A model generated the notes under the pieces. That model did not search any database and was not told where the DNA came from. It saw nothing but the letters and a program-made list of their open reading frames with translations. A program made the translations under genes and the position numbers. Of a stretch of 64,000 nt of DNA, positions 11,748 to 24,600 are shown piece after piece. Source of the DNA: Paenibacillus phytohabitans (lineage in GTDB: Bacteria; Bacillota; Bacilli; Paenibacillales; Paenibacillaceae); NCBI RefSeq assembly GCF_013141775.1, contig NZ_WHOB01000012.1, forward strand, positions 186,001-250,000. Reading direction: 5' to 3'. Numbering within the stretch: the first letter of the stretch is position 1; each line of letters begins with the position of its first letter.

Positions 11748-12605
11748 TTAAGTGTCTCCTATTTCTTTTTTTTGTTTTTCTTTTGTGATTCGCTCTATAT
11801 GAATGGTAAGGTATAGCATTTCTTCATCGGTCAAAAAGCGGTTATAGATACTGTGAATGTACACCCTGATTTTTTCAACACAGGTAAATGCCTCCGCATA
11901 CTGCTGCTTAATCATTTCGAATAGGGCACTTTCTTGATTGACAGCAGGAGAATCATTTAGAAGCCGCTGTGCGAAGAACTTCAGATGGGTGATCAGCCGG
12001 TAATAAATCAACGACTCCTCATCATACTCCAACCGAAAATGATGCTTCACGATATTCAAAATATCGTTCATAATCTTCGTTATGCTGACTATGTTATGCA
12101 TTTCTTCATTAAGTTCAGCATTAACGAGATGGAGGGCGATATATCCCGCCTCATCTTCCGGCAATGTGACGCCCATCTTAGCCTCAATAATCAGAAGAGC
12201 CGCTTTACCAATATCGAATTCGTCCTTGTAGAATCGTTTGATCTCCCACAGCATGGCGTTCTTAATGGGAAGCCCATTAGCATGCCTTTCAAGCGCAAAG
12301 CTGATGTGATCCGTTAGACTGACATAGATGTTGTCATGGAGTTTTTTGGCCAGATGCAATTTCGCATAGTTAATAATCTCCTCAGACAGTTCCATGTGCT
12401 CTATCGGTATTTCTGACAGGAGCGCCTTCAGCTTATCAGAGAGCTGCTGGTTGTCTAATGAGAAGATTTTCTCTATTTTTTCTTCCTCCACTAGATCTCC
12501 AGACTTCTTTTTAAATGCAATCCCCTTCCCCATGATTACGATTTCCTTATTCTGCTCGTTCATGACAGTAATCGCGTTATTATTCAGCAGCTTCTTTATC
12601 TTCAT
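11748..12605 (-). CDS. licT: BglG/LicT-family transcription antiterminator
   Basis: The 285-residue protein has an N-terminal CAT RNA-binding domain (1-60: 'MKIKKLLNNNAITVMNE', 'VIMGKGIAFKKK'). Two PTS-regulation domains follow: PRD1 about 70-170, with 'ISFALERHANGLPIKNAMLW' and 'DEAGYIALHLVNAELNE', and PRD2 about 180-280, with 'LIYYRLITHLKFFAQRLLN' and 'EMLYLTIHIERI'. The conserved PRD histidines are visible. Family members dimerise when PRD phosphorylation reports substrate, then bind a RAT in the leader RNA. A well-formed RAT lies 72 bp downstream of its stop, before the PTS gene. The ATG at 12605 follows AAGGGGTGTCTGT. Confidence 0.92.
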   Translation of the reverse strand: MKIKKLLNNNAITVMNEQNKEIVIMGKGIAFKKKSGDLVEEEKIEKIFSLDNQQLSDKLKALLSEIPIEHMELSEEIINYAKLHLAKKLHDNIYVSLTDHISFALERHANGLPIKNAMLWEIKRFYKDEFDIGKAALLIIEAKMGVTLPEDEAGYIALHLVNAELNEEMHNIVSITKIMNDILNIVKHHFRLEYDEESLIYYRLITHLKFFAQRLLNDSPAVNQESALFEMIKQQYAEAFTCVEKIRVYIHSIYNRFLTDEEMLYLTIHIERITKEKQKKEIGDT

Positions 12606-14913
<2,308 letters not shown>

Positions 14914-14922
14914 GAACAGAAT

Positions 14923-14957
14923 AACAGGCCAATGATCCTCAAGATCATTGGCCTGTT
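14923..14957 (+). terminator. Hairpin terminator after the protease gene
   Basis: A perfect 15-bp stem (AACAGGCCAATGATC / GATCATTGGCCTGTT, five-base loop) lies 10 bp past the protease stop codon. The T-run is short (TTT), so efficiency is uncertain. Confidence 0.75.
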
Positions 14958-15012
14958 TGGTGTAAAAGGGATCGATCAACTGCTGAAAATCATATTGCAG
15001 GAAATCTATATA

Positions 15013-15315
15013 TTATTCGCTTACTTTTGTAAGCACACCATCTTTATTTTCGTATTTTCTTTTTTCGTTTTTCTCCATTTTATGTAGGATCTCTTCTTCC
15101 AGGTTAATTCCCAGAAGTTCCGAAAGTCCTATTAAGTAGAGTGCAACATCAGCCAATTCTTCGCCCAAATCGTCTTTCTTTTTCAGATAAGCTTCGCAAG
15201 CCTCTGATAATTCGCCATATATGAAACAGAATTCCTGGAAAATATCTGTAACATTAAATCCTTTTGCAACTTTATTCTGATAAACTCTTTTTTGTAATTG
15301 TAATAAATCAATCAT
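15013..15315 (-). CDS. MazG-like nucleotide pyrophosphohydrolase
   Basis: This 100-residue all-alpha protein resembles the compact MazG-like/dUTPase-2-related superfamily. It has 'IYGELSEACEAYLKKKDD' (Glu-rich helix 2) and 'GEELADVALYLIGLSELLGI', the ExxxE...EExxD arrangement that binds Mg2+ in nucleoside-triphosphate pyrophosphohydrolases. The start is the ATG at 15315, with GGAGAGAATAAA upstream; a 13-residue longer frame has no comparable site. These proteins are thought to clear non-canonical nucleotides. It is convergent with the protease gene and has no evident functional partner here. Confidence 0.75.
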   Translation of the reverse strand: MIDLLQLQKRVYQNKVAKGFNVTDIFQEFCFIYGELSEACEAYLKKKDDLGEELADVALYLIGLSELLGINLEEEILHKMEKNEKRKYENKDGVLTKVSE

Positions 15316-15400
15316 TTTATTCTCTCCTATTCTATATATAATTTTTATTTGCAATAGAGCATGCTGGACGGCCTATTAAGTTCTCCGTATAGCAATGATT

Positions 15401-15987
15401 TCAGTGACAAAGTTGCAAGACGTACAACCAGTCATTTGAATAGTTGTTGTTTAAGTCCGGTTTATATAGATAGATTCTGCGGTACGTACTATAATTCCTG
15501 TCTTCATACTTCTGGTAACTCATATGACCGATATCGCGAATTCTTCTCAGCTGAATTCCCGGATCCTGATTGGCCGTTTTGAAGAAACAGCGCCAGTTGC
15601 CCCTCTCCCGTACATTTTCCATGATCAACTCAGAGGCAACATCTTCTAGCTGTGTAAACTGACTCGATCGCCGTCCTTCCAATACCGCTGTATGATATTG
15701 AATGCATTGTGATCCGCAGATTTCCCGTGAAGAGCTGTAATCTCATTCAATTCCTGCTGTCCTGCGGTATTCGAAGAGTTCAGCATGCCTCCGCTCATAT
15801 GATCCTGAGATTGATGAATGCGGATATTCTCTCCATTGATCTCTGTGGTCAGCTCTGAATGGAAATACTGGCATACATAGACATCGTTGTGATTCTGATA
15901 ATAAATGCCTCTGTTCAACGCTGCATTGGCTTGTACCATCGTTCCGTGGCAGTAGAAGAAGCTATCGGTATGTTGAAACTTATAGCT
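15401..15987 (-). pseudogene. Frameshifted gene remnant of unknown family
   Basis: Two overlapping minus-strand frames read as one protein broken by a single-base shift near 15668. The first frame (15646-15987) contains 'DSFFYCHGTMVQANAALNRG' and runs to 'NIIQRYWKDGDR'. The second (15401-15682) continues 'SSQFTQLEDVASELIMENV' to 'DLNNNYSNDW'. The upstream frame is closed by a TAA at 15988-15990, and no ribosome binding site precedes any ATG, so the 5' part is missing too. Codon use looks protein-like. I do not recognise the family. It lies between the MazG gene and the biosynthetic cluster. Confidence 0.55.
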
Positions 15988-16038
15988 TTAGTGATATTTA
16001 ATGAACTGATCTGCCCGTGCTTGTGGGTCAATAGTATA

Positions 16039-17286
16039 TTATCTTTTTACAAATGCAAGTAAAGAATCCACCCCGTTCACGATCCCCGTCCGATCTTTAA
16101 AGGAACATCCCAGCGCTCTCGCTTGGGTTCTCATCCGCTCATTTCGCATGGTCCTGAAGGTAATCTCTTTAAGCTGCCCGGCAGAAATATTGATATCATG
16201 CAGATAACAGCCTGCATCCAGCTCTTCCAGACGGGACGCGATGGCAAACTGATCGGCACCCTGGGGAAGCAGTACCATGGGCACATCAAGGATTAGCGAT
16301 TCACACACGCTGTTATAACCGGCGTGAGAGATGAATACATCAGCCTCTTCTAAGATTTCTAGCTGGGGAACAAAATTGGATACCTGAATATTACTGGGAA
16401 CCTCCCCTAAGAGCGCTACATCCGTTTTTGTACCTACCGACATGACAACTCTTGCCCCGCTGTCCCCGAAAGCTTCTAAGCATGTCCGGTAGAACTCCAG
16501 CTTATCTGTGTAAATCGAACCGAAAGAAATATAGATAAGCGGCTGTTTGCGTTCCGAATCTTGCTTTCTCGGGGTGGTTTGCAGAGCATGCAGATGTTCC
16601 GGAGATATACCGGGAAACTGGGGGCCGATAAAGACAAAACGCCCGTCAAATGCCCCGGCATGGGGCTGGAAAGCTTTGGACGTATAGACCAAATTCACCT
16701 GCTCGTTGCCGCTGAAGGCATCGATCAGACCAAAGCCGCGAACGTGATGCCTCTCGGCGATAGATTCAGCGTATTTATCCAGTTCACTGACCGATACCGC
16801 TCCTGCTTGTTCCGGTTCCCGAATTTTGAACACCTGCCGGATCAGAAACTCGGGGTCCCGCTTTAGTAGTTCTTTGTTCAATGCAAAGGTTAGGGTATAA
16901 CAGGTTATAGGGATATCAAGCAATTCTCCGAGCATTCTTCCCCAGAAGGCGTCGCAATCTCTCAGGATATAGTCGGGAGAGTCCGCCATGACTTGCGGCA
17001 GAATCGCATTCAAGACTGCTTTGCTTTTACTGATGACGCCTGGCACAAGGTAGTCAAGCATTCGTTTGGGATTGTTAAGGTAAATGCCCGGATCGTTGTC
17101 GGTAAACAAACCCTGCATATCACCATAGCTCCTAAAGGTTACGTCATAATCCGCCAGGAGGCTTCTAAAAGCGTCATCCGAATAATATATCACTTCCTCT
17201 CCTCTGGATATTAACTCTTCCACTAGAGGCAAAGTAGGCTTTACATGACTGTAAAAAGGCAGGCTGAATATTGCTACTCTTCCCAT
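16039..17286 (-). CDS. MGT-family UDP-glycosyltransferase 2 (YjiC-like)
   Basis: The 415-residue GT-B (GT1) enzyme has the N-terminal acceptor-domain start 'IFSLPFYSHVKPTLPLVEEL'. Its C-terminal donor-binding signature is 'DVFISHAGYNSVCESLILDV' followed by 'PMVLLPQGADQF', the bacterial counterpart of the plant PSPG box. Family members transfer a sugar from a UDP- or dTDP-sugar to macrolides, flavonoids or phenols. It starts inside the end of the upstream paralogue (13-bp overlap) with AAAGGAG before the ATG, so the two are translationally coupled. It is the last gene of the biosynthetic operon. Glycosylation of the lipopeptide, perhaps on the predicted tyrosine, is inference. Confidence 0.88.
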   Translation of the reverse strand: MGRVAIFSLPFYSHVKPTLPLVEELISRGEEVIYYSDDAFRSLLADYDVTFRSYGDMQGLFTDNDPGIYLNNPKRMLDYLVPGVISKSKAVLNAILPQVMADSPDYILRDCDAFWGRMLGELLDIPITCYTLTFALNKELLKRDPEFLIRQVFKIREPEQAGAVSVSELDKYAESIAERHHVRGFGLIDAFSGNEQVNLVYTSKAFQPHAGAFDGRFVFIGPQFPGISPEHLHALQTTPRKQDSERKQPLIYISFGSIYTDKLEFYRTCLEAFGDSGARVVMSVGTKTDVALLGEVPSNIQVSNFVPQLEILEEADVFISHAGYNSVCESLILDVPMVLLPQGADQFAIASRLEELDAGCYLHDINISAGQLKEITFRTMRNERMRTQARALGCSFKDRTGIVNGVDSLLAFVKR

Positions 17287-18527
17287 AGTCCGGCTCCTTT
17301 CAAATGAGCGGATATCCTATCGACAGCCAGTTGAGGCCCCTTAGTCTGACGGATGAACGCTCCTGCTCTCTGGCAAGCCTGGCGGTAGGAGGGGTTATCG
17401 AGAACCTGAAGTGTCATTGAAGCGATCTCCTCCGCCGAACAAGTCCTGCTGTCCCCAGAAATACCCGCGCCAATGTGCTCAACCCGGCCAGAAACGACGA
17501 ACTGATCTGCGGCCTGGGGGAACAAAACCATTGGAACATGATGGTATAATGCCTCATTAACACTGTTATGTCCACCATGTGTGATAAAGACATCTGCCTG
17601 TCTGAGTATACGATTCTGTGCCACACGCGGCTGCACTGTGAAATGGGCGGGAAGATCACCCAGTTCATCCGGATGAATCCGCATCCCTATTGACATGATA
17701 ATACGATAGTTGCTAGTCCTAAAGGCCTCGATGCACTTCTTATAAAATGAAAGGCATTCATTGTACACCGTACCCATTGATATGTAGATGAGCGTATATG
17801 AACCAGCAACTTGTGCTAGACCTTCGTCTTCCTCATCTTCGTCCGTTCTGATCACAGGCCCTATAAAGACATAGTCTGGTCCAAAGTACTCTCCGAACGG
17901 TTGGAATTCAGGTGTGGTAAAAACCAGATTCAGATCATCCGCGCCCGAGAAAGCATCAATGGCCTTGAAATCGACCTTATAGGGCTGAGACAGCTCCCTT
18001 GTGTACTGGTTTAAATATTCACTGAAGCGTAGTCCGCTTGTCACTGGAGTAAAGCTGTCCGTCCGGCTGCCTAATACGTTTTTGAGAAAAAATTCAGGCT
18101 GTTGATCCATCATCGCCTCACTCAAGGCAATCGTTGTGATATAGCAGATAACAGGAACATCCAGTATCGTACCCAACATTTTTCCCCAATAAGCTTCGCA
18201 GTCCCGGATAATATAGTCCGGGTCATCTGCCATAACCCGCTCAATCAGCAGGTTGCTCATACGCTTGTGCTTGTCCAGTTTATGCGGAACGATATGCCTC
18301 AGAACATCCAACGGCTCCGTTGTAGTTATAGTAATTTCTTCTTCAAGCTCTTTAAGCACATCACCATAGCTGCGGCAAAAGACACCTTTCATGCTTATAT
18401 ATTTCATATACGGTTCTATTGTATAGTAATAGACTTCTTCTCCTCTAGCTGCCAACTCTCTCACGAGCCCGATTGTCGGATTGACATGGCCAAAATAAGG
18501 ATAACTGAACACCACAACTCTACCCAT
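17274..18527 (-). CDS. MGT-family UDP-glycosyltransferase 1 (YjiC-like)
   Basis: This GT1 glycosyltransferase of about 417 residues has 'VVFSYPYFGHVNPTIGLVRE' at the N-terminus and 'DVFITHGGHNSVNEALYHHV' plus 'PMVLFPQAADQF' at the donor site. It is clearly paralogous to the next gene (matching blocks such as 'DDPDYIIRDCEAYWGKMLG'), so the pair arose by tandem duplication. An ATG at 18608 would add 27 residues and lies six bases after the NRPS stop; the ATG at 18527 has AAGGAAAGG upstream and gives the family's usual length, so it is preferred. It follows the second NRPS gene directly and is surely co-transcribed with it. Confidence 0.86.
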   Translation of the reverse strand: MGRVVVFSYPYFGHVNPTIGLVRELAARGEEVYYYTIEPYMKYISMKGVFCRSYGDVLKELEEEITITTTEPLDVLRHIVPHKLDKHKRMSNLLIERVMADDPDYIIRDCEAYWGKMLGTILDVPVICYITTIALSEAMMDQQPEFFLKNVLGSRTDSFTPVTSGLRFSEYLNQYTRELSQPYKVDFKAIDAFSGADDLNLVFTTPEFQPFGEYFGPDYVFIGPVIRTDEDEEDEGLAQVAGSYTLIYISMGTVYNECLSFYKKCIEAFRTSNYRIIMSIGMRIHPDELGDLPAHFTVQPRVAQNRILRQADVFITHGGHNSVNEALYHHVPMVLFPQAADQFVVSGRVEHIGAGISGDSRTCSAEEIASMTLQVLDNPSYRQACQRAGAFIRQTKGPQLAVDRISAHLKGAGLWEE

Positions 18528-18613
18528 AGCTTCACGGCCTTTCCTTGTAGAGTAGAAAGCCTCCGAACGTTCGAATATATCCGAAGGGAACGGAGGCTCT
18601 TTATACATGTTTT

Positions 18614-21600
18614 TTAGGACAAGGATTCGCGCAGTGCATTATCCGCCAAACGTAATTTCAAGGTCTCAACATCTCTTTGGAACGGAAGTGCAATATGAAC
18701 CTTAAGCATGTTCTCTTCATGACGCACATAACAACTGATGCCATAGTGCATAGCCATTTCATCAATAGACGGACCGCCTTCCGGCATCCACTCCTCATCC
18801 TTGTCTGCCTGCATGGCTCCGAAATAATTAAGCATAATCCCTTGTTCCGCAGCATTATCCTCCAGATCTGCAAAACGGATGAAATGATCCCCGGCAGCTT
18901 GTGTTAAATTTCTGATCCGGTGTAGCGTCTGACCCGCCGGTTCCGCAGCGGAGAGGACAAGCGGTATATAATCGGTAAAGTTGCCGGCCACATGATAAAA
19001 GGTCTCTCTTCCGTATCTCCGGCCGGCACTGATGAGCCGAACAGGCAGCCGGTCCATCTGAAGGAATTCCCGGCCCAATATCATCAATAGTTGAAGTACC
19101 GTATGCCAGCCATCCTCCGGCTGTTCACTGGAGAGCTTGTAGTTAAGAGAAAAGGATGAACTGCCTTTCTGGAAATGGGAGGTCTTGTGTTCAAGCTCCG
19201 TACTCAGCTGGCGGTATGACAGCAGCTCGAAACGTTGTTCAAGTTCCATAAGACTGATGTCTTGCGGGCCATTCTCCAATAAACGAACAAAGTCCGGATA
19301 ACCGGTAGCCGGTCTGCCCGCCGGGGCAGATGGGCTCTGCTGAAACAGGCTTTCTGCAATCAGGCTGCAGCTGAGTCCGTCAGACAATGCGTGGTGGGAA
19401 GCATATACGAGCACCTTGTTGTTATTGGTTACATCTTCGATCAATGCGAAGCGGTATAAAAGACTTCCTGGAATATCGTAATCAAAGGGTGTGTAATATT
19501 GCTCATGGATCAGCTGTTTCATCTGTTCCCCGGCAGCTGCCCCCCGCACCTTGATAAAGGGTAGTATGATCTGCTTCGGCCGGTCAAGGAGTACCCAGGA
19601 TCTGCGATTTTCACCGGCAAGGAATACTCTTAGCATATCCTGCTCTTGAATGATCCGGAGCACAGCCAGATGGATATCTTCCAAGGATAGGCCCAGCGGG
19701 ACCGGAATAACGGCACCCACGTTTTCGGAACGTTGTAAGTGCATAGCCTGTACGGCATTAACCGGAATGTGGCTAATCACAGTGCATTCGTGTAAACATG
19801 CGGCATAGTCCTGTTGTTGATCTTCCAGCAGCCGGAGCATTTCCGTAAGTTCCGGTGTTACCCCTGTATCATTGCCGATAGACTGCTTCAAGCTATCAGA
19901 CTTGGTTTGACCTGCCCGGGGTTCATAAAAACTGCTTTCCGAGAGGCGCTGAAGCACACAATGACTTAATGCAGCAGCCGTCTGTTGCAGCAGCAAATCT
20001 CTCACTTCGACAAACAGCTCTTTCTCCTTCAGCAGGAATACGGCTTTCATCGCTGAAAGCGAATCGCCCCCATGCTCACTGAAATGATCATCCGGGCCAA
20101 TTCCATCGGTGTCCAGGACGGCTCTGAACACGTTCAGAATGGCGGCTTCATAATCATTGGCCGGTGGACGCTTAACTATATCTGAGGTTGGGCCATTCAC
20201 CGAAAGACGTTGCAGCTCTTCCGTGTCAATCTTTCCATTCCGGGTTAGCGGAAGTGCTGAAAGCTTTAATATGAAGACCGGCACCATGTAATCAGGTAAC
20301 CGGCCAGTAAGCAGTGCCTTTATCTCCTTAGGCTCCGGAGCTGAATCGCCGGTATAATAAGCAGCAAGAACCTGTTCCCCCCCGCTTTGCCGTTTGGGAA
20401 GAACTGCTGCACTCTCGACTCCGTTCATCCGGAGTAGTTGCGCCTCTACCTCTCGCGGTTCAACCCGGCAGCCTCTGATCTTCAGTTGATTATCGGCTCT
20501 GCCCAGATACAGAATGCTGCCGTCAGTAAGCTGCTTTATCAAATCACCTGTTCGGTACATACGTTCGAATCCCGGCATATCCAAGGTTACAAATTGCCGG
20601 GCGGTGATTTCCGGTTGATTCAGGTACTCCCTGGCCAGCCCTATTCCGCTGATGCACAGCTCTCCCGTGACTCCGGGAGGCAGCAGATTCATGGCCGAAT
20701 CAACTATACAGATCCGGACATTGGGGATAGGGGTTCCGAGAGGTACCGCTGCAGATTGCAGGTCTTCCGTTACCTCACATGCAGTTGCGCATACCGATGC
20801 TTCCGTAGGGCCGTAAGCGTTGACTACGCGCATGTGAAGACACCATCTGGACAATAGGACAGCAGAAGGCTCCGAACCCGCCGTAATGATTAGGCGCATG
20901 CCGGGGAGATGTTCCGGCCGCAGCCGCGCCATGTAAGCAGGCGGCAACGTCGCTACTGTAACGCATAACTCTTCTGCATATTGCTCAAGCTGTTCCGGGT
21001 CACCGATTGTTTCCTTTGGTATCAGACACAGTGTTGCTCCTGCCGACAGAGCCATAACGAATTCCCAGATGGATGCATCGAAAGTGCATGGTGCAAACTG
21101 AATAATCCGGTCATCCGGTCCGACCCCGAGACTGCTTTGGAAATAGAATGGAAGATTGGCCAAACCTCCATGCTCCAAAGCTGTCCCCTTGGGCTTGCCC
21201 GTGGTTCCTGAAGTATAAATAATATAGGCAAGGCTATTCATTTGTGGTCTCCGTACCGGAATGTCCAGAGAAGATGCAGGTCCATCCAGCTCAGAGATCA
21301 GGATAGTTTCTCCGTCAAAGGCCAGCCTCTGATCTTCGTCCTGATCCGTAATTAGCAAGGCAGCTCGTGCATCCTGGAGCATATACTCTGCTCGTTCTGC
21401 AGGGAATGCAGGATCAATAGGCAGATAAACGGCCCCTGAACGTAAGACTGCAAGAAAAGAAATGATCATTTCGAAAGATCGCTCCAGCCTTACAGCTACC
21501 ACCATTTGAGATCCGATGCCGCTACGTATCAGCCCGTTCGCCCGTTGTTCAACCCGGTTAACCAGCGTGCTGTAAGTCATACGCGATTCGCCCATTCTTA

Positions 21601-24600
21601 AAGCATCGTGGTGGGGATATCGCTCTGCAGCGCATATGACTTGCTCAGGAAAGGTTAGAACCGGTTGTTCGGCTGCATGAACATTTCCGAATGAAGACCA
21701 ATGCTGGAGCAGTTGTTCTCTCTGCAATAAAGTGATGTCTGAGAGCCGGATACCGGGCTGATCCAGCACGGTTTGTACGATATGCTTAAAATAATCGGCA
21801 AAATGTTCCACCGTTTGTTTAGCGAATAAATGTGAGCAATACTCCAGATCAAAGTAAAGTATACCGTCGCCGCCTTCGAAACCTGCCAGAGTTAAATCGA
21901 ATTTGGAAACGGAATGCTCAATGCCGTAGTGCGTAAAATGAAGACCGCGAAAATCAAAGCGGTTTTCCGGCATGTTCTGCAGCACAAACATCGTGTCAAA
22001 CAAAGGACTCCTCCCCGGGTCCCGGCTGGCGCCAAGACTGTGTGCCAGGTCTTCCAGTTGGAAGGCCTGATGTTCAAAAGCCCCCAGCGTGCTCCGTTTG
22101 ACCGCTTCGAGAAACGAAGTGAATGTAAGCTCCTGGGAGGACATATTACGGAGGGGGACCACGTTGACAAACATCCCCATCGTCATTTCCAGTTCGGCTT
22201 GGGTACGGCCCGAAACTGGTGAACCTATGACAATGTCCTCCTGACCGGATAATTTAGCCAGTAAGAGATGATAGGCTGACAATAATATCATAAACAAAGT
22301 TGCACCACGGCCGGAGGCCGCCTTCTTTAAGGAAGCTGTGCGTGCCGCGTCAATGGTAAAGGAAACTCGGCTGCCTTTCATACTTTTTAACTTAGGTCTA
22401 CTATAATCATAGGGAAGATTAAGCACGGGAACGCCGGTTTCAAATTGCTCCAGCCAGTATTTTTCCTGTTGTTTCACTTCGTCACGTTCTTTGCCCAGCA
22501 GCTGCCAGACAGCATAATCTTTATATTGCAGCGGCGCTTCCGTCAAAGCCTGCCCGTTGTATAGTTCCGCGAGTTCTTTAATAAAAAGGCCCACGGAAGC
22601 ACCGTCCGAAATGATATGGTGGAGATCAATAAGCAGCAAATGCTTGCGGTTACCTAGATGCCGAAGTCCAATTCTAAATAAAGGCAAAGCTCCAAGGTCA
22701 AACGGCCGCATAAATCTGCTTATTTCCGTTTCGGGATTAGCTGTCTGTGGAGTAGAAACATCCAGAATAAAGGGGTATTCATCGTGTATCACCTGAATAG
22801 GTTCCCCGGAGATCATCTTAAAGGTAGTTCTGAGAACTTCATGCCGCTTAATCAGGTTGCAGACGGCATCAGACAGACGTTCCTGATCCAAATCACCTTC
22901 CACAATCAGCGCCTCCGGCATGTTGTATGCAACGGATTGCGGCTCCAGGTTTTGAAGGGCATACATCCTCTTTTGTGCCGAAGTAAGCGGGTAATCACCG
23001 GCCGGGGCGGCGGGTGTGACCGGGTGGTAAGCCGCCGTTCCTTGTTCTGCAATGGAAGCTGCCAGAGCCCGGATGGTTTGCAATTCAAAAATATCATCGA
23101 TACCGATTTCGACACCAAACGTTTTATGGATGCGTGACATCAGCATGGTCGCTTTCAAGGAATGACCGCCGGCATGAAAAAAGCTAACATCTGTCGATAC
23201 TTTGCTTACTTGCAGGACATCGCTGAAAATATCGCTTAACCGCCGCTCGGTTTCATTCTCTGGCTCCCTAATTTCTGCATCGAGATCAGCGGGATCTTCG
23301 AGAAGGAGAAGTGACTTTCTATCAATTTTACCGTTCTCGGACAAAGGCATGCGTTCAACCCGGAAATAGCGGGCAGGAATCATATAATGAGGTAGTTCCG
23401 AACGCAATTGCTCCCGAAGTTCTTTAGCCTGGACTGAATCGCATTCCAGATAGGCCACAATCCTTGCTGGTACGCCGTCTTCCTCTTCGCACAGTACAGC
23501 TGCCGACTGAACGCCGGGATACGCTGCTAACCGGCTTTCGATTTCAGACAATTCAATGCGGTAGCCTCTCAGCTTGACCTGGGCGTCTTTGCGGCCGAGG
23601 CAGATGATCTCCCCGTCTTCGGTCCATTTCCCCATATCGCCTGTTCGATATATCCGTTCTCCGGGGATAAACGGATGAGGGACAAAGGCTTGCGCGGTTA
23701 GATCCGGCCGGTTGAGATAACCTTCAGCCAGTCCCGGTCCGGATAGGCAGAGCTCCCCTGCTATGCCCCGGGGAACCGGCTCCAGACGGTCATCGAGTAG
23801 ATATGCCTTCATATTGGCGATCGGCCGGCCGATCGCGATGTGCTCTGAAGGGTAAACTTCTCTTTTACACAAGGCTACGATACTGGTTTCCGTAGGTCCA
23901 TATTCATTAACAATTTCTACATCGGGTAACTGACACCGGCTTTCTCGCACAAGAACAGGTGTAATCCGTTCACCGGCCAGCGTAACTATCCGGAGCCGGA
24001 GGCCATCATTCTCCTTAATCTGCTCGAGCAAAAGGCGGTACAGCGCGGGAACGCAAATAAAATGTGTGATTTGATGAACGATAAGCAGCTGTTTTAACCG
24101 AAGCGGGTCCTTGACCTGAATTTCATTAGCCATAAATACATTCGCTCCGGATACCAGTGGAGTAAAGAAAGCGGTCAGGAAACCATCAAAGGAATAAGAA
24201 AACAGTTGAATGGTCCGATCATGTTCATCCAGGCGATATTCTTCCCGTCTCCAATGGATGGAATTGGCCAGTCCCCGGTGAGAGACAGCAACGCCTTTAG
24301 CGGTGCCGGTCGTACCGGAAGTATAAATAATGTAGGCGGGCGATTCGCCTGTAACCGGAGGGTAGACTTCTCTTTCTTCCCATTCAGCATCAAGATCCTC
24401 GCATTCGATCACTTCAATACCGGTGAATAGCGGGTTGTCTGCATATCTGTGTTGAGTAATCACCCGTTTGACGCCAACATCTGCAAACATAAACCGGATT
24501 CTTTCACCCGGAGAATTGATATCAGCAGGGAGAAAGCAAGCCCCTATTTTCAAAACAGTCAGAATAGCCACTGCTGCTTCCGATCCTCGGTCCAGAAATA

